Assembly: GCF_045862395.1 (NCBI RefSeq)
Contig: NZ_AP023087.1
Location: 124,001-188,000 of the forward strand
DNA from: Marinicellulosiphila megalodicopiae
GTDB lineage: Bacteria; Pseudomonadota; Gammaproteobacteria; Pseudomonadales; Natronospirillaceae
Length of the DNA: 64,000 nucleotides
Direction: 5' to 3'
The position numbers and the translations under genes are program-made. Below the pieces are notes generated by a model. The model was given only the letters and a program-made list of their open reading frames with translations, was not told the origin of the DNA and made no database searches. The stretch's first letter is position 1; every line of letters begins with the position of its first letter. Positions 1 through 8,051 of this stretch are shown piece after piece.

Positions 1-2629
1 ACGAATAGTACATAGAAAACTCAGGGTTAATAATAAGGTGCTCATTACGAAATAAATTTAACGAAAATCCAACTGAATAACCCGCTGCATATTGATATTC
101 ATCACCTTGCAATTGATTACGCAAATGCAATCCCACCTCCATATTTCTCAAATACATCGCTCTTGTAAATGACTGCCCAATTGCACCCAAATTTACACGA
201 TATGCACTATGAGTTTGCAATGAAAATCCGTCGTTTGTAATTTCTGACAATACTAAATCTTGATTAATTAACGTGGTTTGATTGTCATCTAACCATTGCA
301 CTTCAATTTTATTATCAAAGGCATGCTTATAACTCAAACCTCTCATAACAAAATCACTTAAATTATAAACTCGTATTGCTCCATCAATATCAATGTCTGT
401 ATAAAGCGATTCATGCATAGCAAACTTAGGCCTGATTGCATGAATGGCACTTGAGGATCTTATTGTATAATCAAGTGAAACGTTTAATTTATCATTTTCG
501 TTTTCATCAAATAACAAACCAACTGAAGGCGTGATTGAAATGCCTTTATTATATTGATTAAATTTAAATGGTAACGCTAATGCGGTCTCAAACTGTTTCA
601 CTTCGTATTTTGATACAATGTTATTATTAAAATTTAACCCAGAATCAAATCGATAATTAGTTTGTAATTGACCTACTGTCATTTCATTAAAAAAGTCGTA
701 ACCCATACTCAAATCGATATTTAATTTTTCAAAAATATCCGACGATTGTATATTTCCAATTAACCCATCTTGACCAAAACTGACACTCCAGGAATGCACA
801 TTTATTAGATTTGTAAATCGATTATAATTATTAACTTCAAATGCTTCGAATGGTTCATTTTTAACTTCTTTAATTGGATCAAAAACAAATTCAGTATGTT
901 TGGCAAAGCCAAATTCTATAGGCGGTATTTCATTAGTTGTGATATCTGGAAATTTAAGTTCGACACTTGACAATTGTTGTCCAAAACTTTGGTAATCAGA
1001 AAAAACAAGTTGATTAGTTTGTTGATTATAATTTAAATAATATGCACCAAATTTACTTGTAATCAATTCGTACACTTGGTTGTTTATTAAAGAATAAGCA
1101 AGCACTTGATCAATACTTGACTGATCCGATGTAAACACTACCCAGTCGTCGATTAATATTGGCGAGCGTATATTTGATGCAGAATTTGTCATTATTTCAG
1201 TTAATGTGGTTAAATTTTTATCAACTTTATAAATGCCATTTTTGTCAGAGTTAGTTAATACAAATACTATTTCATTTTGAGTTTGTGACATATCCACAAC
1301 CAATGAACCTTCTAATAATTCAAACTGATTTTTCTCATTGCCTTGTTTATCAAATTTCACTAATACGCTTTTTCGCGTTGCTGTAAAGCGGTGTGCAAGA
1401 TAGCCATCTTCTAATTGGATCACTGATGTTAATTTATCATTTTGAGTAATTCGTTTAAACGACTTTGATGATTGTCCACAAAATATATCGCCAGACAATT
1501 CATAATTTTTTAATGAATGGGCAATCGTTTCTATCCAACAAAATTCACTTCCGTTATAAGTTATATTTTTGGATTTAGCATTACTCAAATAACCAGATGC
1601 AATAGACTTTGGCGCATCCATTACTATGGTTTTTTGATTGTTTTTGATTTCAACGATTCGCTCACCTTGTTGGATATCAATTTGCAACGCATAGATTGAA
1701 TTGGATTGGGAATAAAAAGGATATAAAGATTGCCAATGATCTTTGGATTGCTCAACTAATGGCTCAATGGGTGTTATATTTAATGTATCAATATGGGTTT
1801 GCCATTTTTGCTTTAGAGTATCAAATGTTTCTTGATACAATTGATTCAGATCTTTTCCTGTAAGGATTTGAGTTTGGGCATCAAAGGTAAAGCCAGAAAA
1901 TCTACCTGTATTTTTTAGGATTTTATCAAATGCCAATTCATCGTAATTTTCATTTATGTGCCCTGTTAAAAAATACCCAAGTACATATCGACTTAAATAT
2001 GGCACGCGATCAAAATCGGTACCTAACATGCTTCTGTCGTAATTGTATAAACCATTTTCAATTAAATCTGTACGCCACCACAAATCAAAACTTGCTGTTC
2101 GACCTCGACCACCATGTGTATATTTGGTTTCAGCTTGAACCGCATCGCCTTCTAAAAACCAATAAGGTACTAATGCACCAACAAACAATGATGATCCATT
2201 TTCACCAAACAATGTATAGGCAAGATTCCCCAATGCATTATCATAAACTTGATTAAACTGAACGATGTGTCGACCTTCATGAACCGCTAAAATATCTAGC
2301 CATTCGCCATTAGCAAAATTTCCAGGACGGTTATACCAACGAGATACAGAAGGAGCATTTCCCACGTTTCCATTTGATTCATGAGCTAATGAATAAATAA
2401 TGATATCAATTTTTCTTAATTTCTTATTTTCCAATGGCAAATCTTGAAGACTTAACATTGTATATGCTTCAAGGCGTTGTAATGTTCGTATTGCTTCTGA
2501 TTCAACATTTTCTTGAAAAATCACTCGAAATTGATCCGACTCAATTTGCTTCCATGCATCGTATGCAATTGACATATAGGACTGACACATTAAAAGGGTA
2601 AAAATAAAAAATAGTCGTATAGTTTTCAT
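1..2629 (-). CDS. HEGRH metallopeptidase with C-terminal outer-membrane barrel (partial)
   Basis: The minus-strand frame is open from the ATG at 2629 to the left edge, about 876 codons with no stop, so the C-terminus is missing. The N-terminus looks like a signal peptide (residues 1 to about 23). HEGRH at residues 117-121 fits the HExxH zinc motif, and WFLEG at 157-161 supplies a downstream Glu, as in gluzincins of the peptidase MA clan. A long middle part with repeating beta-strand character may be a propeller. The last 250 or so visible residues alternate hydrophobic and polar residues with many aromatics, as in an outer-membrane barrel. A surface or periplasmic peptidase is therefore inferred. 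Homologues of this layout exist in marine gammaproteobacteria as uncharacterised proteins. The catalytic assignment rests on the two motifs only, and the barrel on residue pattern. Confidence 0.72.
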   Translation of the reverse strand, partial: MKTIRLFFIFTLLMCQSYMSIAYDAWKQIESDQFRVIFQENVESEAIRTLQRLEAYTMLSLQDLPLENKKLRKIDIIIYSLAHESNGNVGNAPSVSRWYNRPGNFANGEWLDILAVHEGRHIVQFNQVYDNALGNLAYTLFGENGSSLFVGALVPYWFLEGDAVQAETKYTHGGRGRTASFDLWWRTDLIENGLYNYDRSMLGTDFDRVPYLSRYVLGYFLTGHINENYDELAFDKILKNTGRFSGFTFDAQTQILTGKDLNQLYQETFDTLKQKWQTHIDTLNITPIEPLVEQSKDHWQSLYPFYSQSNSIYALQIDIQQGERIVEIKNNQKTIVMDAPKSIASGYLSNAKSKNITYNGSEFCWIETIAHSLKNYELSGDIFCGQSSKSFKRITQNDKLTSVIQLEDGYLAHRFTATRKSVLVKFDKQGNEKNQFELLEGSLVVDMSQTQNEIVFVLTNSDKNGIYKVDKNLTTLTEIMTNSASNIRSPILIDDWVVFTSDQSSIDQVLAYSLINNQVYELITSKFGAYYLNYNQQTNQLVFSDYQSFGQQLSSVELKFPDITTNEIPPIEFGFAKHTEFVFDPIKEVKNEPFEAFEVNNYNRFTNLINVHSWSVSFGQDGLIGNIQSSDIFEKLNIDLSMGYDFFNEMTVGQLQTNYRFDSGLNFNNNIVSKYEVKQFETALALPFKFNQYNKGISITPSVGLLFDENENDKLNVSLDYTIRSSSAIHAIRPKFAMHESLYTDIDIDGAIRVYNLSDFVMRGLSYKHAFDNKIEVQWLDDNQTTLINQDLVLSEITNDGFSLQTHSAYRVNLGAIGQSFTRAMYLRNMEVGLHLRNQLQGDEYQYAAGYSVGFSLNLFRNEHLIINPEFSMYYS

Positions 2630-2833
2630 AAATCGGCTCATAATTTGAAGGCTATTTTGATTGCAATGTATTTTTGAATTAAACACAGCCGGCAAGAAAA
2701 GGGAGTTAACTTTTATCCTTGGACATTTTATCCTTTCTTGGACATATTGATTCTTGCGACTGATTCTTGGATAGGCATCATACCGATTGATGAGTCACTA
2801 GCCAAATTTAAAATTTGATATATAAAAACTTAC

Positions 2834-2847
2834 AGACATCCGTGTCT
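2834..2847 (-). terminator. Weak stem-loop after the phosphoesterase gene
   Basis: AGACA-cgga-TGTCT forms a 5-bp stem 25 bases beyond the stop of the 2872-3660 gene. A short T-run follows on the minus strand after four bases. The stem is short, so this is a weak terminator at best. Confidence 0.25.
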
Positions 2848-2871
2848 ATTTTTTATAGTGTAAAACAGTGT

Positions 2872-3660
2872 TTACGCGACGTGAACTTCATTTTTAATAT
2901 GATTGTCATGCAGTTGAGTTTGTTCAATGCAACTTAGTAAATGAAACTTTCCAGAAAAATCTTCCGTTAATGCGGTGCAGTTTTCAATCCAATCTCCTGT
3001 ATTGGCGTACATAAAATCATCACTGATGTCTAAATCTGGATAATGAATGTGTCCACAAATCACACCATCGTAACCACGATGCTTAGCATTTTTAATACAT
3101 TGTGATTTGTATTCTTCAATGGCTTTTTTTGCGCCACTTACATTTTCTTTAATTTGATACGACAAAGAAAAATAAGGTTTGCCCATCCATTTACGAATTC
3201 GATTTGTCCATCTATTCACAAGTAACAATGTTCGATACGCCACTTCGCCAATTATTTTTGTTAGCCACGAGTGTTGCACATAAGCATCCATTGCATCGCC
3301 ATGCATAATCAATATCGTTTTTCCTTTTACAGTTTGATAATCGTGTTCATGCATGATTTTAATTGGTCCCATATTTTGTCCTGCAAACTTACGAACAGGA
3401 TCATCATGATTACCAGGAACATAAATCACTTGTGTACCCTGTTCGGCTAATTGATAAAGTAACATTAATATTTCGTAATGTTCTTTAGGCCAAAACAATC
3501 GTTTTTTCATTGCCCATAAATCAATAATGTCGCCAACCAAATACAAGGTATCGCATTTCACGTTTTTCAAAAAACTGGCCAAATAATCAACGCGGCAATC
3601 CTTAAAGCCTAAATGCACATCTGAAATCCAAACTGTTCGAGCATGTATATGTTGAGTCAT
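2872..3660 (-). CDS. COG2908 metallophosphoesterase (UDP-2,3-diacylglucosamine hydrolase-like)
   Basis: This calcineurin-like phosphoesterase of 262 residues has every metal-binding motif in order: DVHLG at 14-18, GDIIDLW at 43-49, GNHD at 83-86, HGD at 120-122 and GHIH at 203-206. The layout matches COG2908, which includes LpxH; that enzyme hydrolyses UDP-2,3-diacylglucosamine to lipid X in lipid A synthesis on the inner face of the inner membrane. A positively charged, hydrophobic middle section (residues about 130-170) suits a membrane-associated substrate. It differs from textbook LpxH, so the family is secure and the exact substrate is inferred. It is a single gene on the minus strand, with no operon partner visible. 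Confidence 0.8.
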   Translation of the reverse strand: MTQHIHARTVWISDVHLGFKDCRVDYLASFLKNVKCDTLYLVGDIIDLWAMKKRLFWPKEHYEILMLLYQLAEQGTQVIYVPGNHDDPVRKFAGQNMGPIKIMHEHDYQTVKGKTILIMHGDAMDAYVQHSWLTKIIGEVAYRTLLLVNRWTNRIRKWMGKPYFSLSYQIKENVSGAKKAIEEYKSQCIKNAKHRGYDGVICGHIHYPDLDISDDFMYANTGDWIENCTALTEDFSGKFHLLSCIEQTQLHDNHIKNEVHVA

Positions 3661-3708
3661 GTAAATCCCCTTTTACCAATAATGTTCTAAGTATTTTCTA
3701 GTACATTT

Positions 3709-3883
3709 ATGACGGTTTTATGATTGTTTGATGACGGTTTAAAGTCACTTAAAAACCTTTGTACACTTAAAAACCTTTGTAAATAGGGGGGACAAAATAA
3801 AAATATTCTTGAAATTTGAATATAACGTTTTATTATTTAACAGCTCTAGATCAACTCTAATTCAACTCTAATTCAACTACATT
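3709..3883. repeat. Cluster of short tandem duplications in the 3661-3947 gap
   Basis: Three small direct repeats lie in 175 bases: ATGACGGTTT at 3709 and 3731, an exact 18-bp tandem duplication starting CACTTAAAAACC at 3746-3763 and 3764-3781, and TCAACTCTAAT at 3851, 3862 and (degraded) 3873. No gene was found in this gap. Confidence 0.7.
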
Positions 3884-3947
3884 TTACCGAGTTATCTCGG
3901 CGCACTGGATGTCCCAAGTTAGCTCTCCAACTTAGATTCAAGCTTAG

Positions 3948-4199
3948 TTATAAATCTTCAGCTTGAATTGCATGAATTTTAGATGCATTTTTTTTGCGAT
4001 TTTCTGCAATCAGGGATAGTCCATATTCATCTAATTCGCTGAGCATTTGATTGTAAATGTCTGCACTGATGATATAAGCAATTGGATCGATTTTATTTAA
4101 AATCGCAATCGGTGAGCCATCTGCTTTAGCTAGTAATTCAATGGTTGTTTGTTTTAATTGTGAACGCTCTACTGCTACATCGGCTAATTCATTATTCAT
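3948..4199 (-). CDS. Orphan Phd/YefM-type antitoxin
   Basis: The protein has 83 residues. The segment PIAILNKIDPIAYIISADIY resembles the DNA-binding half of Phd/YefM antitoxins, in which a short strand-turn-strand is followed by the 'Y(I/L)xS' motif. The C-terminal half is charged and helical, as expected of a toxin-binding tail. The start is supported by AGGAG upstream of the ATG. In this family the toxin gene (Doc, YoeB or RelE) normally follows directly, but the 280 bases downstream on the same strand contain no open frame. It is therefore a solitary antitoxin, or the toxin has been lost. Assignment to the family is likely; an active toxin-antitoxin role is not supported here. Confidence 0.65.
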   Translation of the reverse strand: MNNELADVAVERSQLKQTTIELLAKADGSPIAILNKIDPIAYIISADIYNQMLSELDEYGLSLIAENRKKNASKIHAIQAEDL

Positions 4200-4278
4200 G
4201 ATAACTCCTAATTACATAATTTATTTGATATCGGGATATCCAGTGGCAATGAGTAAGATTTTTTTGGATTTATATTTA

Positions 4279-5100
4279 TTACGATTCTTTTTTATTAAAT
4301 TGATAACTCAAAATCATCATAAATGATTGATTAGATTCACTCTGGCTACTTTTTGCAAGTAAGTCTGCTTCAAGTTTTTTGGCGCTATAAATTGCTAAGA
4401 ATGTCCAATTTTTATTAATAGGTTTTAATGCAGTCACACTCCAGCCTGAAGACCAACCGTTTTCTTTTACGCCATATGCAAATTCGTTCATATTGTCGTT
4501 ACTATAAGTAGCAGTGTATTTTGGCAGGACAAAAAACCAAGGCGTGGGTATAAACGAGCTTGCACCGATGCTGAGTTGAGAATAATCCTTTTTAAAGGAC
4601 AAGCCTTGGCTGACTTCTAAAAAGGGCACAGCTACAACTAAGCGACGTTTAATTGAGGCATTGGCTAGAAATAATAATTTACTATTTTGCTTGGCATCTT
4701 CACCCAAAGTCCAATTGGTGGAAGCGCTTGTCTCAAAATCGTAAAATTTTTCGGGTGTGTAGCTTGCTGATTGTGCATTGGCTTTAAATCCACCTTTTTC
4801 GAAACCAGGCGAAGGCACCAATAACATTTTTTCAGTTGAGGCGTTATACAGATAAAAAGCAGATGCCGACCAAGTTGAAAGGGCAGTTGGTGCAAATTCA
4901 TCTTCCTGTGACATGTCTGTTGTTTGCTTTGTTTTGTCGTTTAACTGCACTTCCAATATTGAATTATCCTGAGAAACTACAATCTGGCTCTGTACTGGAA
5001 GTGTCTCGACTTCAGTTAAGTCCTGTTGTTCGGCCAAAGAAGCAAAGGGTAAAACAGATAGACAAAATGTGGTGCATAAATATTTCATATTGAATTTCAT
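4279..5100 (-). CDS. Secreted barrel-like outer-membrane protein, MipA/OmpV-like at best
   Basis: The product has 273 residues with a clear signal peptide (hydrophobic core CTTFCLSVLPFASLA, cleavage near A23). After a polar, acidic stretch (about 25-70) the rest has alternating strands rich in Trp, Tyr and Phe. It ends in a strand MMILSYQF just before the C-terminus, the usual signature of an outer-membrane barrel. The pattern FAYGV and the following Trp-rich strands recall MipA/OmpV scaffold proteins, but similarity is too thin to name it. No good ribosome-binding site precedes either Met1 or Met5. Function is unknown. Confidence 0.6.
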   Translation of the reverse strand: MKFNMKYLCTTFCLSVLPFASLAEQQDLTEVETLPVQSQIVVSQDNSILEVQLNDKTKQTTDMSQEDEFAPTALSTWSASAFYLYNASTEKMLLVPSPGFEKGGFKANAQSASYTPEKFYDFETSASTNWTLGEDAKQNSKLLFLANASIKRRLVVAVPFLEVSQGLSFKKDYSQLSIGASSFIPTPWFFVLPKYTATYSNDNMNEFAYGVKENGWSSGWSVTALKPINKNWTFLAIYSAKKLEADLLAKSSQSESNQSFMMILSYQFNKKES

Positions 5101-5175
5101 AGTTAATAAGTGTGTATTGAAAGGTGTATACGGCGTTTTATTTGATTTAGATCAGTTTTGATGTATTTAGCAATA

Positions 5176-5213
5176 TTCCCAGACCCATATCATCGCTGTT
5201 ATCGGTCTGGGAA
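5176..5213 (-). terminator. Strong stem-loop downstream of katG
   Basis: TTCCCAGACC and GGTCTGGGAA form a perfect 10-bp stem with an 18-base loop, 21 bases past the katG stop. No strong T-run follows on the minus strand, so it may act as a terminator or protect the mRNA 3' end. Confidence 0.55.
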
Positions 5214-5233
5214 AATTTTGCATTTATTGACTA

Positions 5234-7429
5234 TTATTTGTCCGCAAAACGGTCGGCATTCATCACTTTTGTCCAAGCTGTAACAAAGTCATTAACAAAC
5301 TTTAGTTGTGAGTCATGACAAGCATACACTTCAGCGATGGCGCGAAGCTGAGAGTTTGAAGCAAATAATAAATCCACTCTTGTCGCGCTCCACTTTTTAG
5401 TGCCCGTTTTACGCTCTAACCCGTTAAATAATTCAGCTTCTTTATCAGCAGGCTCCCATTTATAGTCCATGCTAAGTAAGTTAACAAACACTTCATTACT
5501 TAATACACCTGGATTTTGGGTGAGTACACCATGTTGAGAATCAAAGTTGCAATTTAATGCTCGTAACCCACCCACTAACACGGTCATTTGCGGCGCACTT
5601 AATGTTAATAATTGTGCTTTGTCTATTAACATTTCTTCAACTGAAATAGTGTAAGATTTCTGACTGTAGTTTCTAAACCCATCCACAACAGGCTCTAGAA
5701 CAGCAAACGATTCAATATCCGTCTGCTCTTGTAATGCATCCACACGACCTACTGTAAATGGCACATCTACATTAACCCCGGCCTTTTTAGCCGCCGCTTG
5801 AATCGCAACATTCCCTCCTAATACGATCAAATCCGCTATCGAAATGGATTGGTTAGTTGAGCTGTTTTGAGTAAATTCCTCAGCAATGCGTTGATACGTT
5901 TCAAGTACGCTTGCCAATTGTTTGGGTTTATTCACTTCCCAATCTTTCATTGGACTTAAGCGAATACGTGCACCATTTGCACCCCCACGGGCATCTGAGC
6001 CTCTAAATGTAGATGCAGATGACCATGCTGTATATATCAATGCTTCGTGGCTTACACCACTGTTTAATATTTGGTCTGAAAGGTTAGCAATGTCATTTTC
6101 ATCGGCCAAAGCATAGGCCGCTTCTGGCAAAGGATCTTGCCAAATCAAATCGTCAGATGGGACTTCGGCTCCTAAATAACGAGCTTTTGGTCCCATATCT
6201 CGATGAGTTAATTTAAACCAAGCTTGAGCAAATGCTTGGGCGAACTCTTCGGGGTTTTGATGAAAATGCTCAGATATTTTTCGGTATTCTGGATCCATTT
6301 TCATAGCCATATCCGCTGTGGACATCATTAAGCCCAGCTTTTTATGACTGTCTTGCGCATCTGGCGCATGATCTTTATCGGCTAAATCAATTGCTCGCCA
6401 TTGCTGTGCACCGGCTGGGCTTTTGTGTAGCTCCCAATCGTAGCCCAATAAAACATCAAAATAACTCATATCCCATTTAGTGGGTGTTGGCGTCCAGGCA
6501 CCTTCTAAGCCACTTGTAATACTGTCGGAACCTTTGCCGCTTTTGTACGTATTTTTCCAGCCAAGTCCCGTTTCTTCTAATGGAGCACGCTCTGGCTCAG
6601 GACCTAAATTAGAGTCAGGTGCCGCACCATGTGTTTTGCCAAATGTGTGGCCACCTGCTGTTAATGCAACAGTTTCATAATCGTTCATCGCCATTCGAGC
6701 AAACGTTTCACGTATATCTTTTGCTGACGCTAATGGATCTGGCTTACCATCTGGGCCTTCTGGGTTGACGTAAATAAGCCCCATTTGTACCGCAGCAAGC
6801 GGCGTTTCTAGTTCTCGCTCACCACGATAACGCTCATTGTCGAGCCATTTTTTTTCAGCTCCCCAATAAATATCTTCCTCAGGCTCCCATATATCTACAC
6901 GTCCACCACCAAATCCATAGGTTTTAAGCCCCATAGATTCTAATGCCACATTACCTGTCAAAATAAACAAATCGGCCCAGGATAATGCCTGCCCATATTT
7001 TTGTTTAATCGGCCAAATTAAGCGACGAGCTTTATCTAAATTGCCATTATCTGGCCAGCTATTAAGTGGCGCGAAACGCTGGTTGCCTGTGCTTGCTCCG
7101 CCACGCCCATCTCCATCTCGATAAGTACCAGCTGCATGCCAGGCCATTCGAATCATAAACGGTCCATAATGCCCAAAGTCAGCAGGCCACCAATCTTGAG
7201 AGTCCGTTAACATCATTTTTATATCTTGTTTAACTTGAGCTAAATCCAATGCATTAAATGCTTTAGCATAATCAAAGTCGACACCCATTGGATTCGACTT
7301 TGTGTCATTTTGATGCAGAATTTTAAGATTTAATTGATTTGGCCACCAATCTACATTCTTAGTACCTCGCCCCCCAACGGTTGTATTTCCACCATGCATA
7401 ACTGGGCACTTGCCTTGCGATTCACTCAT
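5234..7429 (-). CDS. katG: Catalase-peroxidase KatG
   Basis: This bifunctional haem enzyme breaks down hydrogen peroxide as a catalase and also as a peroxidase. The start was set at the ATG at 7429 (MSESQGKCPVMHGG), which has GGAG just upstream and matches the family; the longer frame to 7546 runs through repeats. It gives 731 residues, the normal length. The active site is complete: R94, W97 and H98 on the distal side (RMAWHAAGTYR), Y220 and M246 to form the Met-Tyr-Trp adduct with W97, and proximal H261 (AGGHTFGKTHG). The second, haem-free peroxidase-like domain fills the C-terminal half. It is expected to be soluble and cytoplasmic. It stands alone; oxidative-stress control is likely but no operator was identified. 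Confidence 0.97.
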   Translation of the reverse strand: MSESQGKCPVMHGGNTTVGGRGTKNVDWWPNQLNLKILHQNDTKSNPMGVDFDYAKAFNALDLAQVKQDIKMMLTDSQDWWPADFGHYGPFMIRMAWHAAGTYRDGDGRGGASTGNQRFAPLNSWPDNGNLDKARRLIWPIKQKYGQALSWADLFILTGNVALESMGLKTYGFGGGRVDIWEPEEDIYWGAEKKWLDNERYRGERELETPLAAVQMGLIYVNPEGPDGKPDPLASAKDIRETFARMAMNDYETVALTAGGHTFGKTHGAAPDSNLGPEPERAPLEETGLGWKNTYKSGKGSDSITSGLEGAWTPTPTKWDMSYFDVLLGYDWELHKSPAGAQQWRAIDLADKDHAPDAQDSHKKLGLMMSTADMAMKMDPEYRKISEHFHQNPEEFAQAFAQAWFKLTHRDMGPKARYLGAEVPSDDLIWQDPLPEAAYALADENDIANLSDQILNSGVSHEALIYTAWSSASTFRGSDARGGANGARIRLSPMKDWEVNKPKQLASVLETYQRIAEEFTQNSSTNQSISIADLIVLGGNVAIQAAAKKAGVNVDVPFTVGRVDALQEQTDIESFAVLEPVVDGFRNYSQKSYTISVEEMLIDKAQLLTLSAPQMTVLVGGLRALNCNFDSQHGVLTQNPGVLSNEVFVNLLSMDYKWEPADKEAELFNGLERKTGTKKWSATRVDLLFASNSQLRAIAEVYACHDSQLKFVNDFVTAWTKVMNADRFADK

Positions 7430-7446
7430 ATTTGTCTCCAATGTGG

Positions 7447-7491
7447 TTAAATTCAAAATAGTTAAATTCAAAATAGTTAAATTCAATGTCG
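7447..7491. repeat. 15-bp tandem repeat in the katG leader
   Basis: TTAAATTCAAAATAG occurs twice in perfect tandem (7447-7461, 7462-7476) with a third, partly changed copy (7477-7491). It lies directly upstream of the katG ribosome-binding site. Read through, it would add the residues NLTIL repeatedly, which is why the longer start is rejected. Confidence 0.8.
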
Positions 7492-7505
7492 TTACATTTA
7501 ACCTA

Positions 7506-7569
7506 GGGTCAGATCCAAACATGATTTTGATAAACAAGCATTGCATTTATCAAAAGTGGATCTGACCCC
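7506..7569. repeat. REP-like hairpin element with GGGTCAGATCC ends
   Basis: Outer arms GGGTCAGATCC (7506-7516) and GGATCTGACCCC (7558-7569) are inverted. Inside them is a second perfect 10-bp inverted repeat, TTTTGATAAA / TTTATCAAAA, around an 11-base loop. The whole could fold into one long hairpin. It lies 77 bases upstream of the katG start codon and so would be in, or upstream of, its promoter. Confidence 0.75.
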
Positions 7570-7807
7570 AAGCTTTCTTACTGATTGATATATAAATTGT
7601 TTAATAATTAATGTACTCGATCAGAATAGGGGTATTTACCACAAAGAAACAGCAAGTTATTTAGAAGTACTGATTCTATTTTTTAGAACAACAAATAAAG
7701 TACGATCTATTTTATATACAACTCATATATATCGTTTAATGTTTATCATGAATCAATTAAGGCAACATAAATGCTCTTAGAAATAAAAAGAGAAAACCCT
7801 TTAGCCT

Positions 7808-7929
7808 GGGGTCGGATCCAAAAATAAACAGGGGTCGGATCCAAAAAAATTCAGCGAAACAATTAAACGAGTTAATTAAAAATGGATCCGACCCCTGGGT
7901 TACCTGGGTTAAAAAATGGATCCGACCCC
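7808..7929. repeat. Cluster of four GGGGTCGGATCC motifs, two in each orientation
   Basis: GGGGTCGGATCC is present at 7808-7819 and 7831-7842, and its reverse complement at 7884-7895 and 7918-7929. The arms face each other around an inner AATTAA/TTAATT stem. It is a second member of the element at 7506-7569, with G in place of A at the sixth base of the shared core. It sits between divergently read katG and the 8052 gene. Such arrays are typical of REP-like elements. Confidence 0.8.
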
Positions 7930-8051
7930 TGGATTGCGCACCTTGGATTATTGGTTGGTTACAAAAAATGTTTTTTTCATTGAGTGTGAATGTAGATAAT
8001 TTATTCACTTCGACATAAAATGCGGCCACATTTAAAAAACTTGGAATTATC

